NCBI RefSeq assembly: GCF_022664535.1
Contig: NZ_JAKUJY010000007.1
Span: forward strand, 62,001 to 126,000
DNA length: 64,000 bases
Source: Sphingobium trunci
GTDB lineage: Bacteria > Pseudomonadota > Alphaproteobacteria > Sphingomonadales > Sphingomonadaceae
Direction: 5' to 3'
The notes beneath the pieces were generated by a model. That model had not been told where the DNA came from. It worked only from the letters and a program-made list of their open reading frames with translations, and searched no databases. The position numbers and the translations under genes are program-made. Below, piece after piece: positions 45,816-54,857 of the stretch; within the stretch, counting starts at the first letter, position 1, and every line of letters starts with the position of its first letter.

Positions 45816-47396
45816 ATGACCGTGTCCGACATCATCCGCACCGCCGCGCAGGCGTCCAAGGCCTGGCCCTATGAGGAAGCCCGCAAGCTCCTGAAGCGCT
45901 ATCAGAACGGCGCGCCCGAAAAGGGCCATATCCTGTTCGAGACCGGCTACGGCCCCTCGGGCCTGCCGCATATCGGCACGTTCAACGAGGTTCTGCGCAC
46001 CACCATGGTCCGCAACGCCTATCATGCGCTGTCCGACATTCCGACGCGCCTGATCGCGTTCAGCGACGATATGGACGGGCTGCGCAAGGTGCCGGACAAT
46101 GTGCCCAACCAGGCGATGCTGGCGCAGCATCTGGGCAAGCCGCTGACGCAGGTGCCCGATCCGTTCGAGAAGTTCGAGAGCTTCGCCCATCACAACAACG
46201 CGATGCTGCGCGAGTTTCTCGACCGCTTCGGCTTCGACTATGAATTTGTGTCCGCCACGGAGCGCTACAGGTCGGGCGCGTTCGACGACGCGCTCCGGAA
46301 TGTCCTGCGCCACTATCAGGACATCATGGACATCATGCTGCCGACGCTGCGCAAGGAACGGCAGGCGACCTATTCGCCGGTGCTGCCGATCAGCCCCAGG
46401 AGCGGCATCGTGCTCCAGGTTCCGGTCGAGGTGATCGACGCCGAAACCGGCCTCGTCCGCTTCGAGGATGAGGGTGAAGTCATCGAACAGTCGATCCTGT
46501 CGGGCGGCGCGAAGCTGCAATGGAAGGTCGACTGGGCGATGCGCTGGGTCGCGCTCGGCGTTGATTACGAGATGGCGGGCAAGGATCTGATCGATTCGGT
46601 CACGCAAAGCTCGAAAATCTGCCGCGCGCTCGGCGCCCGCCCGCCCGAGGGCTTCAATTACGAGATGTTCCTCGACGAAAAGGGCGAGAAGATCTCCAAG
46701 TCCAAGGGCAACGGCCTCAGCCTGGAACAATGGCTGACCTACGGCCCGCAGGAGAGCCTGGCCTTCTACGCCTATCGCGAGCCGAAAAAGGCGAAGCAGC
46801 TGCACATGGGCGTCATCCCCCGGGCGGTCGACGAATATTGGCAGTTCCGCGGCAATTATCCCGGGCAGGCCATCGAGCAGCAGCTCGGCAACCCGGTCCA
46901 CCATATCCATGACGGCCGGCTGCCGCAGGGCGAACTGCCGGTCACTTTCGGCCTGCTGCTGAACCTGGTCGGCGTGATGGGCGATGCCAGCCGCGAACAG
47001 GTCTGGGGTTATCTCCAGAACTATGTCGCGGACGCCAATGCCCAGTCCTATCCGGAACTGGACGCGCTGATCGGCCATGCGCTGGCCTATCACCGCGATT
47101 TCGTCGCCCCCACGCTCAAGCGCCGCGCGCCCCAAGCCCATGAAGCCGCCGCCCTGCGCAAGCTGGACGAGGAACTGGCCGCCCTCCCCGAAGGCGCCAC
47201 GGCGGAGGATATCCAGAATATCGTCTACGCCATCGGCAAGGACGAAGCCTATGGCTTCGCCGAGCTGCGCGACTGGTTCAAGGCGCTCTACCAGACGCTG
47301 CTGGGCGCCGATCAGGGGCCGCGCATGGGCAGCTTCATCGCGCTCTACGGCATCGCCAACAGCCGCCGCCTGATCGCGGAAGCACTGACCGCCTGA
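45816..47396 (+). CDS. lysK: Lysyl-tRNA synthetase, class I type
   Basis: Charges tRNA-Lys. 526 residues with a class I Rossmann core: GPSGLPHIGTFNEV (HIGH-type motif, about residues 47-60) and KISKSKGNGL (KMSKS-type, about 290-299). This is the archaeal-like class I LysRS that replaces the common class II enzyme in alphaproteobacteria; it is unrelated in fold to class II LysS. Start at 45816 is the first ATG of the conserved N-terminus (MTVSDIIRTAAQASKAWPYE). Confidence 0.95.
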   Translation: MTVSDIIRTAAQASKAWPYEEARKLLKRYQNGAPEKGHILFETGYGPSGLPHIGTFNEVLRTTMVRNAYHALSDIPTRLIAFSDDMDGLRKVPDNVPNQAMLAQHLGKPLTQVPDPFEKFESFAHHNNAMLREFLDRFGFDYEFVSATERYRSGAFDDALRNVLRHYQDIMDIMLPTLRKERQATYSPVLPISPRSGIVLQVPVEVIDAETGLVRFEDEGEVIEQSILSGGAKLQWKVDWAMRWVALGVDYEMAGKDLIDSVTQSSKICRALGARPPEGFNYEMFLDEKGEKISKSKGNGLSLEQWLTYGPQESLAFYAYREPKKAKQLHMGVIPRAVDEYWQFRGNYPGQAIEQQLGNPVHHIHDGRLPQGELPVTFGLLLNLVGVMGDASREQVWGYLQNYVADANAQSYPELDALIGHALAYHRDFVAPTLKRRAPQAHEAAALRKLDEELAALPEGATAEDIQNIVYAIGKDEAYGFAELRDWFKALYQTLLGADQGPRMGSFIALYGIANSRRLIAEALTA

Positions 47397-47614
47397 GGGA
47401 ACATTTCGCGGCGCCGAACGTTGCGCTCGATGGTCCACCCCCTTTCGGACTGATGGTGCGGTCTCCGCGCCATCGGCCGCGCCTGCCCGGAAACGAGCGG
47501 CGCGGCCAAGGGGCAAATGCGCGGAAGAGGGCATTTCGGGCAACCACACCGGCCCGCACGCCCTTGGCGCATGCCCAAACAGTCTCCAGGACCCGCCCCC
47601 GCGCGCCAAGCAAA

Positions 47615-47650
47615 ACGGCCCCCGGATCATCCGGAGGCCGTTTCCTTTTC
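47615..47650. terminator. Bidirectional terminator between lysK and RcnB-like gene
   Basis: ACGGCC.CCGG and CCGG.GGCCGT form a 10-bp stem with one mismatch and loop ATCAT. T-rich tails occur on both sides (TTCCTTTTC on plus, TTTTG on minus), fitting two convergent transcripts. Confidence 0.75.
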
Positions 47651-47661
47651 AACGCAACGGC

Positions 47662-48132
47662 TTACCAGAAGAAGCCGCGATGCACCTGCACCACGCGGCC
47701 GGTCCGCACATTGACCAGCAGCACGTCGTTATAATGCCTTACCCACTGCAGGTTCGCGCCCGGCCGGGGCAGGTGATAGCGATAGGGGTCGGCGATATAA
47801 TAGCGCGGGCTGTAATAGGTCGGGCGGAGCTGCGCGCCCACATCCCAGCGATTATAGCGGAACGGCGCCCGCCAGTTGCCGCCGCGATAGACGTCGCGGT
47901 GCGACTTGCGATAGTCGCGCCAATCCTCGCGCAGTTCCTGCCGCGCATCGCGCACGTCGCGCCGTGCGTCGCGCACGTCACGGTGGTCGCCATAACGCTC
48001 CGCATCGCGCAGTTGCCGCTGCTCCTGGCGCAGGTGACGTTCACTGTCGCGCACCTCGCCGCGCGACTGCGCCATGGCGACGCCCGGAATGACGGTAGCG
48101 GCCATCAGGCCCAGAATGATCAATTTACGCAT
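47662..48132 (-). CDS. RcnB-like secreted protein (copy 1)
   Basis: A 156-residue periplasmic protein with a signal peptide (MRKLIILGLMAATVIPGVAMA). Residues about 25-85 are a charged Arg/Asp/Glu helix-like region (RDVRDARRDVRDARQELRED). The C-terminal part is the RcnB-type fold (YYIADPYRYHLPRPGANLQW) ending VLLVNVRTGRVV..FFW. RcnB tunes nickel/cobalt efflux in E. coli; the role here is unproven. Start follows GGGAGAAGAG. A paralogue lies at 49094-50020. Confidence 0.8.
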   Translation of the reverse strand: MRKLIILGLMAATVIPGVAMAQSRGEVRDSERHLRQEQRQLRDAERYGDHRDVRDARRDVRDARQELREDWRDYRKSHRDVYRGGNWRAPFRYNRWDVGAQLRPTYYSPRYYIADPYRYHLPRPGANLQWVRHYNDVLLVNVRTGRVVQVHRGFFW

Positions 48133-48297
48133 ATCTCTTCTCCCATCAGCTTGCTGGCTGACATATTGTGGAGTTCGAACCTTCGGCCTCGCTTCCGGTT
48201 CCGCCTCCAACAGCCATGCTTATGGCGCTTCCCGCCTGAACCGGCCGGGAATGAAGTTGTCAGGAATCAGTCATTTATGTCGCGATTTGTATCGGCG

Positions 48298-48984
48298 TCA
48301 GGCCGCGCCGGGCGTCCATTTGCGCTCGCGAAACCATTTGGTGACGACATATTTGGTGCCGTGCTCCACCGGCCGGGCGGCGTGCAGGCTGAACATGTTG
48401 GGCGCCCCGTCGCGGTCCATGTTGTTCCACATCAGCAGCATGCCCTCGACCGGCGGCACCATGAATTCGCAATGGGGGAAATGCGTCTCGCCCCCGCCCT
48501 CGACCGGCGAGAGATAGATCATCGCCGTCCAGCTCCGCTGCCCGCCCGACGCCCGCATCGCCGGCCAATAGCTGGCGGTCACCGGGAAATAGTCGCAATG
48601 GACCTTATATTCCTGCCCCCGTTCATAGCGTTGCCCCTGCAGGGTTTCGCCATGATCGGGCGCCAGCCCCATCAGCGCGCAGATCCGGTCGCTGACCCTG
48701 CTCACCAGCGGCTCCCAGGGGCTGAGATTGCAGCTCTGGCTGGTCCTGTATTCGGCATTGGCGCTGCCCGAAAACAGGCTGGACGGCTGCGCGCCCGCGT
48801 CGATCAGCGCCCGCAGCCCGGCACATTCCTCCGCGCTCGCAAAGCCATGCCGGCCATATATCTCCAGCTTCGGCGCATCGATCCGGCTGACCATCGGGTT
48901 GCGGTCCAGCCGCGTGCGCACGCTCTCGCCGATCCGCGCCCGCACCGCCGACGCCACGCCGCCATCATCCACCATCTCGCTCAT
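48298..48984 (-). CDS. Prolyl 4-hydroxylase-like 2OG-Fe(II) oxygenase
   Basis: A 228-residue P4H-type oxygenase. Iron ligands HCD in KVHCDYFPVTASY, distal histidine in FSLHAARPVEHG, and the 2-oxoglutarate lysine in GTKYVVTKWFRER. YLSPVEGGGETHFPHC and GMLLMWNNMDRDG are typical jelly-roll strands. Start at 48984 follows AGGAGG. Substrate may be a protein proline or a small molecule. It lies between two RcnB-like genes on the same strand. Confidence 0.88.
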   Translation of the reverse strand: MSEMVDDGGVASAVRARIGESVRTRLDRNPMVSRIDAPKLEIYGRHGFASAEECAGLRALIDAGAQPSSLFSGSANAEYRTSQSCNLSPWEPLVSRVSDRICALMGLAPDHGETLQGQRYERGQEYKVHCDYFPVTASYWPAMRASGGQRSWTAMIYLSPVEGGGETHFPHCEFMVPPVEGMLLMWNNMDRDGAPNMFSLHAARPVEHGTKYVVTKWFRERKWTPGAA

Positions 48985-49093
48985 GCCGCCCTCCTGCCAC
49001 CGGCGCCCGGTCCCGCGCAAATGAAAAGGGCCCGAAGCGTCTCCGCTCCGGGCCCAGTGGTTCCTGAAGGCCAGCTCAGGAAGCCTTTCTTCC

Positions 49094-50020
49094 TTACCAG
49101 AAGAAATCGTAGATCACGTCGACCACATAGCCGTCGCGGATATCGACCAGCAACGCATCGTCATAATAGCGGACCCAGCGCAGCGTGCCGTAGGCGGGCG
49201 GCAGGCGGTAATAATAGGGATCGTCGATCCAGTAGCTGTTCGAATAGAGCAGGCTGTTCAGGAAGATCCCGATGCTGAAGCGCGAATAGCCATAGCTCCA
49301 CCCGCGCGGCGCGTAATAGCGGCCAAGCCGGTAGCGGTCGCCATAGCGCGAGCGATAGCTGTACCAGTCATAGCGCCGGTCGTTGCGCCAGCCATTGTCC
49401 CAACGCCGCTGCCCTTCCCAGCGGGTGCGGTCGTCGAAACGCCGTCCATCGTTCCAGTCCCGGCCGCCGTTCCAGTTGCCGCCGTTCCAGCGCCGGTCGC
49501 CATCGCGCCAGCGGTCGTCGCGCCGGTCGTCGCGTCGATCGTCCCTGCGATCATTGCGCCAGTCCTGCCGGTCGTCGCGGCGGTTGTCGCGCCAATCCTG
49601 ACGTCCGTCCTGGCGCCAATCCTGTCGATTGTCGCGCCGGTCGTCGCCGCGGGTCGTCACATCCCAGCGCTGCTGGTCGCGGTTCCAGCGGGTCACGGTG
49701 GGGGCGCCGCGCTGGTCCGGGCGGGCGTCATTGCCGCGCCACTGCCGCTCAGCTTGCGGCTGCTGTTGAGCCTGGGGCTGGGGCTGGGGCCGGGGTTGGG
49801 CCATCTGCGGCGCGGGCTGCTGCTGGCGCATCTCGCCGCGCCACTGGCCACGGCCTTCGCCGCCGCCGCGCTGCCAGTTGCCCTGGCCGCCATCGGCCCG
49901 GCCCGACCGCTCGCCGCCGCGTCCGCGCCACCGGTTATCGTCCTGTTGGGCGTAGGCGGGACCGATCGCACCCAACACCGTCGCGGTCATCAGCCCCGCC
50001 AGCATCATTTTCCTCAACAT
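49094..50020 (-). CDS. RcnB-like secreted protein with Arg/Asp-rich repeats (copy 2)
   Basis: A 308-residue exported protein. Signal peptide MLRKMMLAGLMTATVLGAIGPAYA; then a Gly/Arg/Gln/Pro low-complexity half; then Asp/Arg/Trp repeats at about residues 130-215 (QDWRDNRRDDRQDWRNDR, RRDDRRDDRRDDRW); then a Tyr-rich RcnB-like domain (YDWYSYRSRYGDRYRLGRYY) ending LRWVRYYDDALLV..DFFW, nearly the same as the end of copy 1. Probably periplasmic or surface; function unknown. Confidence 0.78.
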   Translation of the reverse strand: MLRKMMLAGLMTATVLGAIGPAYAQQDDNRWRGRGGERSGRADGGQGNWQRGGGEGRGQWRGEMRQQQPAPQMAQPRPQPQPQAQQQPQAERQWRGNDARPDQRGAPTVTRWNRDQQRWDVTTRGDDRRDNRQDWRQDGRQDWRDNRRDDRQDWRNDRRDDRRDDRRDDRWRDGDRRWNGGNWNGGRDWNDGRRFDDRTRWEGQRRWDNGWRNDRRYDWYSYRSRYGDRYRLGRYYAPRGWSYGYSRFSIGIFLNSLLYSNSYWIDDPYYYRLPPAYGTLRWVRYYDDALLVDIRDGYVVDVIYDFFW

Positions 50021-50215
50021 GCCACATGCCTTTTTATATCTTGGGGCCTGATGCCCCTCATAGAGCGCTTTTAGGACTCGCGCGATGACATGTTGCTGAA
50101 CTTGTCTGTCAGCTATCTGAAAGAATTCCGGCGATGCCATGGACAAGTCGTGAGAATAGCTTCACATCAATGCTGGCGACCAAAAAGCCGATAATCGGGC
50201 TGGGTTAAGTAAAAG

Positions 50216-50229
50216 CTGATCCAGATCAG
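50216..50229. promoter_or_regulatory. FNR/FixK-like box upstream of bphO
   Basis: CTGATCCAGATCAG keeps the TGATC..GATCA core of the FNR/FixK consensus TTGATC-N2-GATCAA, with only the outermost base of each side changed. It is 35 bp before the heme oxygenase start. Confidence 0.5.
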
Positions 50230-50263
50230 TGCGCTACCTTGCAACACGCCCTAGGAATGCCGA

Positions 50264-50827
50264 GTGACGATGATGCCCCATGCCGGCCGCGCTCGACAGG
50301 CGCTGCGCCAAGCGACGATGAAATGCCATCGGCAGGTCGACGATCTTTTCTCCCTTTTCTCGCTCGACGACCGTTCCAGCTACGCCGCCTTCCTGAAGGC
50401 GCATGCCCGCGCCCTGGCCCCCCTGGAGGCGATCGCCCGGCCCGACGCACCCCGCCTGCCGATGCTGAGGCAGGATCTGGCGGCATTGGGCGAATCCATG
50501 CCTGATCCTCTGGAAACGCCCGTGGGGGAGGGGGATGCCTTCCGCTGGGGCGCCCGCTACACGCTGGAAGGATCGCGGCTGGGCGGCGCCATGCTGGCGC
50601 GTCAGGTGGGCAGGGATCTGCCCCGCGCCTATCTGTCGGCGGTGCATGAGAAGGGCGGCTGGATCGCTTTCCAGCAAAGCCTGGACGCGGCCTGCGACCG
50701 GGGCGCCGAACAGGGCGCGGATCAGGATGGCGGGCAGTGGATCGACGAAGCGATTCGCGGCGCGGAGGCCGCCTTCGGCCTGTTCGCCAGCGCGGCCCGT
50801 TCCGAAGCGGCCGCCGGGCATGGCTGA
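50264..50827 (+). CDS. bphO: Biliverdin-producing heme oxygenase
   Basis: Opens heme to biliverdin, CO and iron. 187 residues, all-helical. The proximal histidine is likely His22 in ATMKCHRQVDDLF; the distal-helix glycine-rich kink is LEGSRLGGAML. GTG start at 50264 (ATGs at 50270 and 50273 are alternatives). It overlaps the phytochrome gene by 8 bases, so chromophore synthesis and apoprotein are translated together. Confidence 0.92.
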   Translation: MTMMPHAGRARQALRQATMKCHRQVDDLFSLFSLDDRSSYAAFLKAHARALAPLEAIARPDAPRLPMLRQDLAALGESMPDPLETPVGEGDAFRWGARYTLEGSRLGGAMLARQVGRDLPRAYLSAVHEKGGWIAFQQSLDAACDRGAEQGADQDGGQWIDEAIRGAEAAFGLFASAARSEAAAGHG

Positions 50828-53402
50828 CGGCACGGACGCGGCGGCCGGCGCGGCAGGACAGGGCTTTTCCGTCGACCTCGGCAATTGCGACCGGGAACCG
50901 ATCCATGTGCTGGGCACGGTCCAGCCCTTCGGCTTTCTGGTGGCGCTGACCGCCGACTGGCTGGTGTCGCGCGTATCGGCCAACAGCGCCGAATTTATCG
51001 GCCTGACCCCGGAACAGATGCTGGGCCAGCCGGTCAGCGGCATCTTCCGGGGCGATGCGATCCATAGCCTGCGCAACCGCATCACCCTGCTGCGCGGCCC
51101 CGACGCGGTGGAGCGCATCTTCGCCCTCACGCTGATCGACGGCGTCCCGCCCTTCGACGTCGCGGTGCATTTTTCCGGCTCGCTGGTCGTGATCGAGGCC
51201 GAACCTGCCTCCCATGACGAGATGGAGGCCAGCAGCACGGTCCGCTCCATGGTCGCGCGGCTGGCGCAGGCGGACGGGATGGCCGCCTTCCTGCGCGACG
51301 GCGCCCGGCAGGTGCGGGCGCTGACCGGCTTCGACCGGGTGATGGTCTATCGCTTCGCGGAGGGCGGCGATGGCGAGGTGGTGGCCGAAGCGCTGCGCCC
51401 CGGCATCGACAGCTTCTTCGGCCTGCATTATCCGGCCTCGGACATTCCGGCGCAGGCCCGCGCGCTTTATCTGCGCAACATCTTCCGCGTGATCGCGGAC
51501 GTGCGGGCAAGGCCGGTGCCCGTCGTGCCGCAACTCGATCCTTCGGGCGCGGCGCTCGACATGTCGCTCTGCCTGACGCGGGCGGTGTCGCCGATCCATA
51601 TCGAATATCTCGGCAATATGGGGGTGGGGGCATCGCTCTCCATCTCGATCATCGTCGAAGGGCGGCTGTGGGGCCTGTTCGCCTGTCATCATTATGCGCC
51701 GCGCCTGCCCAGCTTCGCGCAGCGCAGCGCCGCCGAACTGTTCGGCCAGATCTTCTCGATGATGCTCGAAAACCGGGAGCGCAGCGAGACCGCCGCCTAT
51801 GAGGGCAAGGCGCGGCAGGTGGCCGACCGGCTGATGTCCGCCGTGGCCCAGGACCATGACCTGCTGTCCAATGCGCGCTGGCTGGGGGACGTGATCTTCG
51901 ACACCATCCCGGCCGACGGCGTCGGCGTCTATATTGACGGGCAGATGACCTTTGCCGGGCTGACCCCGGACGAGCCCAGCTTCGTCGCCATCGTCACCAT
52001 GCTGAACCGCGCGGCGGCGAGCCAGTTGTTCACGACCGACAGCCTGACCAGGCTGCTGCCCGATGCGGCCGCCTATGCCGACCGCGCGGCGGGCCTCCTC
52101 GCCATTCCGCTCTCCCGCCGGCCGCGCGACTATGTCGTGCTGTTCCGGGCGGAACAGCTCCGTTCGGTGCGCTGGGCCGGAAGCCCGGAAAAGCAGGTCG
52201 AATATGGCCCCAACGGCCCGCGCCTGACCCCCCGCAAGAGCTTCGAGGAATGGTCGCAGTTGGTGCGCGGCACCGCTCTGCCCTTCGGCGCCGCCGAATT
52301 GCGCGTGGCCGAGGCGTTGCGCACCGCGCTGCTGGAAGTGATCCTGCGCCTGTCCGATTCAGCGAATGACGAACGGCAGAAGGCGCATGAGAAGCAGGAA
52401 TTGCTGATCGCCGAGCTCAACCACCGGGTCCGCAACATTTTGGCGCTGATCCGCGGCCTGATCTCGCAGACCCGCGACAGCGCCCGCTCGGTCGACGAAT
52501 TTATCGACACGCTGGAAAGCCGCGTCCACGCCCTCGCCCGCGCGCACGACCAGATCACGGCCGATCGCTGGGCGCCCGCGCGGCTGCATGACCTGATCGA
52601 GGTGGAATCGGCCGCCTATCTGGGCGAGCGCCGCGACCGGGTGACGCTGGCCGGACCCAATGTGCTGCTGACGCCGTCGGCCTTCACCGTGCTGGCGCTG
52701 GTGATCCACGAACTGCTGACCAACGCCGCCAAATATGGCGCGCTGTCGGACAATGGCAGCGTCGCGATCGGCTGGCGGGTGGACCGGGACGGAAGCCTGC
52801 TGATCGACTGGTGCGAAAGCGGCGGCCCGGCGGTGGTCGCGCCGACGCGGCGGGGCTTCGGCTCGACCGTGATCGAACGGTCCATCCCCTATGATCTGGA
52901 TGGCCGGGCGGAGGTCCATTACCGGCTTGCCGGGCTGGAAGCGCATTTCTGCATCCCCTCCGCCCATGTCGCCTCGGTGCTGCCGGACGTCAGCGCCATG
53001 GAGCGCGCCAGGCCCGCCGCCGCGCCGACCCCGACGCTGCTGTGCGGGCGCACGGTGCTGCTGGTCGAGGACAATATGATCATCGCCATGGACGGGGAGG
53101 ATGCGCTGCGCGACCTGGGCGCCGAAGTCGTCACCGCGGCGACGGCGGGCCGGGCGCGGGAGGCGGTTGCGATCCATGCCGTCGACCTCGCCGTGCTGGA
53201 CTTCAACCTCGGCAACGAGACCAGCCTTCCCATTGCCGACCTGCTGGCGGAAAAGGGCGTCCCCTTCCTCTTCGCGACCGGCTATGGCGACGGCCTCGAC
53301 CTGCCCCCCCGGTTCGGAGACGTGACGCTGCTCAAGAAACCCTATTCCGGCGCCACGCTGGCCCAGGCCATCGCCCCCCTGCTGGAGGGATCGCAATCCT
53401 GA
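50820..53402 (+). CDS. bphP: Bacteriophytochrome HWE/HisKA2 kinase with C-terminal receiver
   Basis: Red/far-red photoreceptor kinase of 860 residues. Cys23 in NCDREPIHVLGTVQPFG is the biliverdin attachment site. A PAS domain is followed by a GAF domain with PASDIP (about 206-211), then a PHY domain (to about 510). The kinase H-box is ELNHRVRNILALIRGL (His535), with a HELLTNAAKYGAL N-box, i.e. the HWE/HisKA2 type. A receiver domain (about 745-860) has LLVEDNMIIAMDG, phospho-Asp in AVLDFNLG (about Asp794) and LKKPYSG. The fused receiver makes it a hybrid, like some FixL/BphP relatives; no separate response regulator is adjacent. Confidence 0.95.
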   Translation: MADGTDAAAGAAGQGFSVDLGNCDREPIHVLGTVQPFGFLVALTADWLVSRVSANSAEFIGLTPEQMLGQPVSGIFRGDAIHSLRNRITLLRGPDAVERIFALTLIDGVPPFDVAVHFSGSLVVIEAEPASHDEMEASSTVRSMVARLAQADGMAAFLRDGARQVRALTGFDRVMVYRFAEGGDGEVVAEALRPGIDSFFGLHYPASDIPAQARALYLRNIFRVIADVRARPVPVVPQLDPSGAALDMSLCLTRAVSPIHIEYLGNMGVGASLSISIIVEGRLWGLFACHHYAPRLPSFAQRSAAELFGQIFSMMLENRERSETAAYEGKARQVADRLMSAVAQDHDLLSNARWLGDVIFDTIPADGVGVYIDGQMTFAGLTPDEPSFVAIVTMLNRAAASQLFTTDSLTRLLPDAAAYADRAAGLLAIPLSRRPRDYVVLFRAEQLRSVRWAGSPEKQVEYGPNGPRLTPRKSFEEWSQLVRGTALPFGAAELRVAEALRTALLEVILRLSDSANDERQKAHEKQELLIAELNHRVRNILALIRGLISQTRDSARSVDEFIDTLESRVHALARAHDQITADRWAPARLHDLIEVESAAYLGERRDRVTLAGPNVLLTPSAFTVLALVIHELLTNAAKYGALSDNGSVAIGWRVDRDGSLLIDWCESGGPAVVAPTRRGFGSTVIERSIPYDLDGRAEVHYRLAGLEAHFCIPSAHVASVLPDVSAMERARPAAAPTPTLLCGRTVLLVEDNMIIAMDGEDALRDLGAEVVTAATAGRAREAVAIHAVDLAVLDFNLGNETSLPIADLLAEKGVPFLFATGYGDGLDLPPRFGDVTLLKKPYSGATLAQAIAPLLEGSQS

Positions 53403-53501
53403 TCGCCCCCTGCGCCCGCGCAGGCGGTATTTCCGGCCTCGAAACGCTCCGTTTCCCGACCCGCCGTTGCGCCGCCTCATGCTTCCACCGATCTAGCGGG
53501 C

Positions 53502-54311
53502 ATGAGACAACCGACCCTCTTCATCCCGCATGGCGGCGGCCCCTGCTTCTTCATGGACCCGTCGGACCCCGACCGGCCGCACAGCGACCCGATGTGGCAG
53601 CCGATGCAGGATTATCTGGCGCAGATCATCGGCAGCCTGCCCGAACGGCCGAGCGCGATCCTGCTCGTCTCCGGCCATTGGGAGGAAAGCCGTTTCACCG
53701 TCCATGCGGGTGAAAGGCCGGGGCTGCTGTTCGACTATCACGGCTTCCCGCCGCACACCTATATGCTGCGCTGGGACGCGCCGGGCGCGCCCGCGCTGGC
53801 GCGCCGCGCGGCCGGACTGCTGGAGCAGGCGGGCTTCCCCACCGGCACGGAGCGGGAGAGGGGCTGGGACCATGGCGTCTTCATCCCGATGAAGGTCGCG
53901 CTGCCGCAGGCCGACATTCCCGTGGCGCAACTCTCGCTGCGCCACGACCTCGATCCGCAGGCGCATATCGCCGCGGGCCGGGCGCTGGCCCCGCTGCGCG
54001 ACGAGGGTGTGCTCATCATCGGTTCGGGCATGAGCTTCCACAATCTGCGCGTTCGCGGCCCCCAGGCGACCGGACCCTCGGCGCTCTGGGACGAGGCGCT
54101 GACCGCCGCCGTCACCGATCCCGATCCGGCCGCGCGCGCTGCCCGAGTGGCAGCCTGGGCCGATCTGCCCCACGCCCGTTTCGCCCACCCGCGCGAGGAC
54201 CATCTCCTCCCCCTGATGGTCGCGCTGGGCGCGGGCGGGGACGACATGGCGACGCAAACTCATAACGGAACCGTTATGGGTTGGACGGTCTCCGGCTATC
54301 GTTTCGGTTGA
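53502..54311 (+). CDS. LigB-family extradiol dioxygenase, DODA type (YgiD-like)
   Basis: A 269-residue non-haem dioxygenase of the class III extradiol family. FIPHGGGPCFFMD carries the first metal histidine (about residue 10), LLVSGHWEESRFTVH the second, and ARFAHPREDHLLPLMVALGAG the later histidine/acid region. The YgiD type cleaves catechol-like compounds such as DOPA; some act as zinc enzymes. Physiological substrate unknown. Confidence 0.88.
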   Translation: MRQPTLFIPHGGGPCFFMDPSDPDRPHSDPMWQPMQDYLAQIIGSLPERPSAILLVSGHWEESRFTVHAGERPGLLFDYHGFPPHTYMLRWDAPGAPALARRAAGLLEQAGFPTGTERERGWDHGVFIPMKVALPQADIPVAQLSLRHDLDPQAHIAAGRALAPLRDEGVLIIGSGMSFHNLRVRGPQATGPSALWDEALTAAVTDPDPAARAARVAAWADLPHARFAHPREDHLLPLMVALGAGGDDMATQTHNGTVMGWTVSGYRFG

Positions 54312-54320
54312 CGGGATCCC

Positions 54321-54857
54321 TCATGGTTTCCGAAGCGCCGGAACCGCCTTTGCCGCCTCGTCGGGACTGATCCCCGACGGCGGCACCGCGTCCACCATTT
54401 CCTCGCCCCGCATCACTCTCCCGGCCCGCTGGATCGCTCCCCTCAGGCGCGGATAGATACCGCAGCGGCAGATATTGGTGATCGCGGCGTCGATCTCCTC
54501 CTCGCTGGGATCGCTGGTCCGGCGCAACAGCACCGACGCCGCCATGATGATGCCGGGGATGCAATAGCCGCATTGCGACACATTGTCCGCCGCGAACACC
54601 TGTTGCAGCGGATGGCCGCGATCGGGCGACAGCCCTTCGATGGTGGTGACGAACTTGCCCTCGGCCGCGGCTATGCTGACCTGGCAGGACCGCACCGCCT
54701 CGCCGTCGATATCCACGGTGCAGGCGCCGCAATCCCCCGTGCCGCAGCCATATTTCGTCCCCGTCAGGTTGGACGCGTCCCGCAATGCCCAGAGCAGCGG
54801 CGTCGCCGGGTCCATGCGATATTGGACGGGCCGATCGTTGACGGTGAACTTGGTCAT
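54321..54857 (-). CDS. [2Fe-2S] subunit of a molybdenum hydroxylase, orphan
   Basis: A 178-residue iron-sulfur subunit of the xanthine dehydrogenase / isoquinoline oxidoreductase family. N-terminal plant-type cluster GTKYGCGTGDCGACTVDIDG...RSCQ and C-terminal cluster SQCGYCIPGIIM...NICRCGIYPRL are complete (eight cysteines). No molybdopterin-binding large subunit or FAD subunit is adjacent. It overlaps the stop of the DUF2721 gene (ATGA). Confidence 0.9.
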   Translation of the reverse strand: MTKFTVNDRPVQYRMDPATPLLWALRDASNLTGTKYGCGTGDCGACTVDIDGEAVRSCQVSIAAAEGKFVTTIEGLSPDRGHPLQQVFAADNVSQCGYCIPGIIMAASVLLRRTSDPSEEEIDAAITNICRCGIYPRLRGAIQRAGRVMRGEEMVDAVPPSGISPDEAAKAVPALRKP

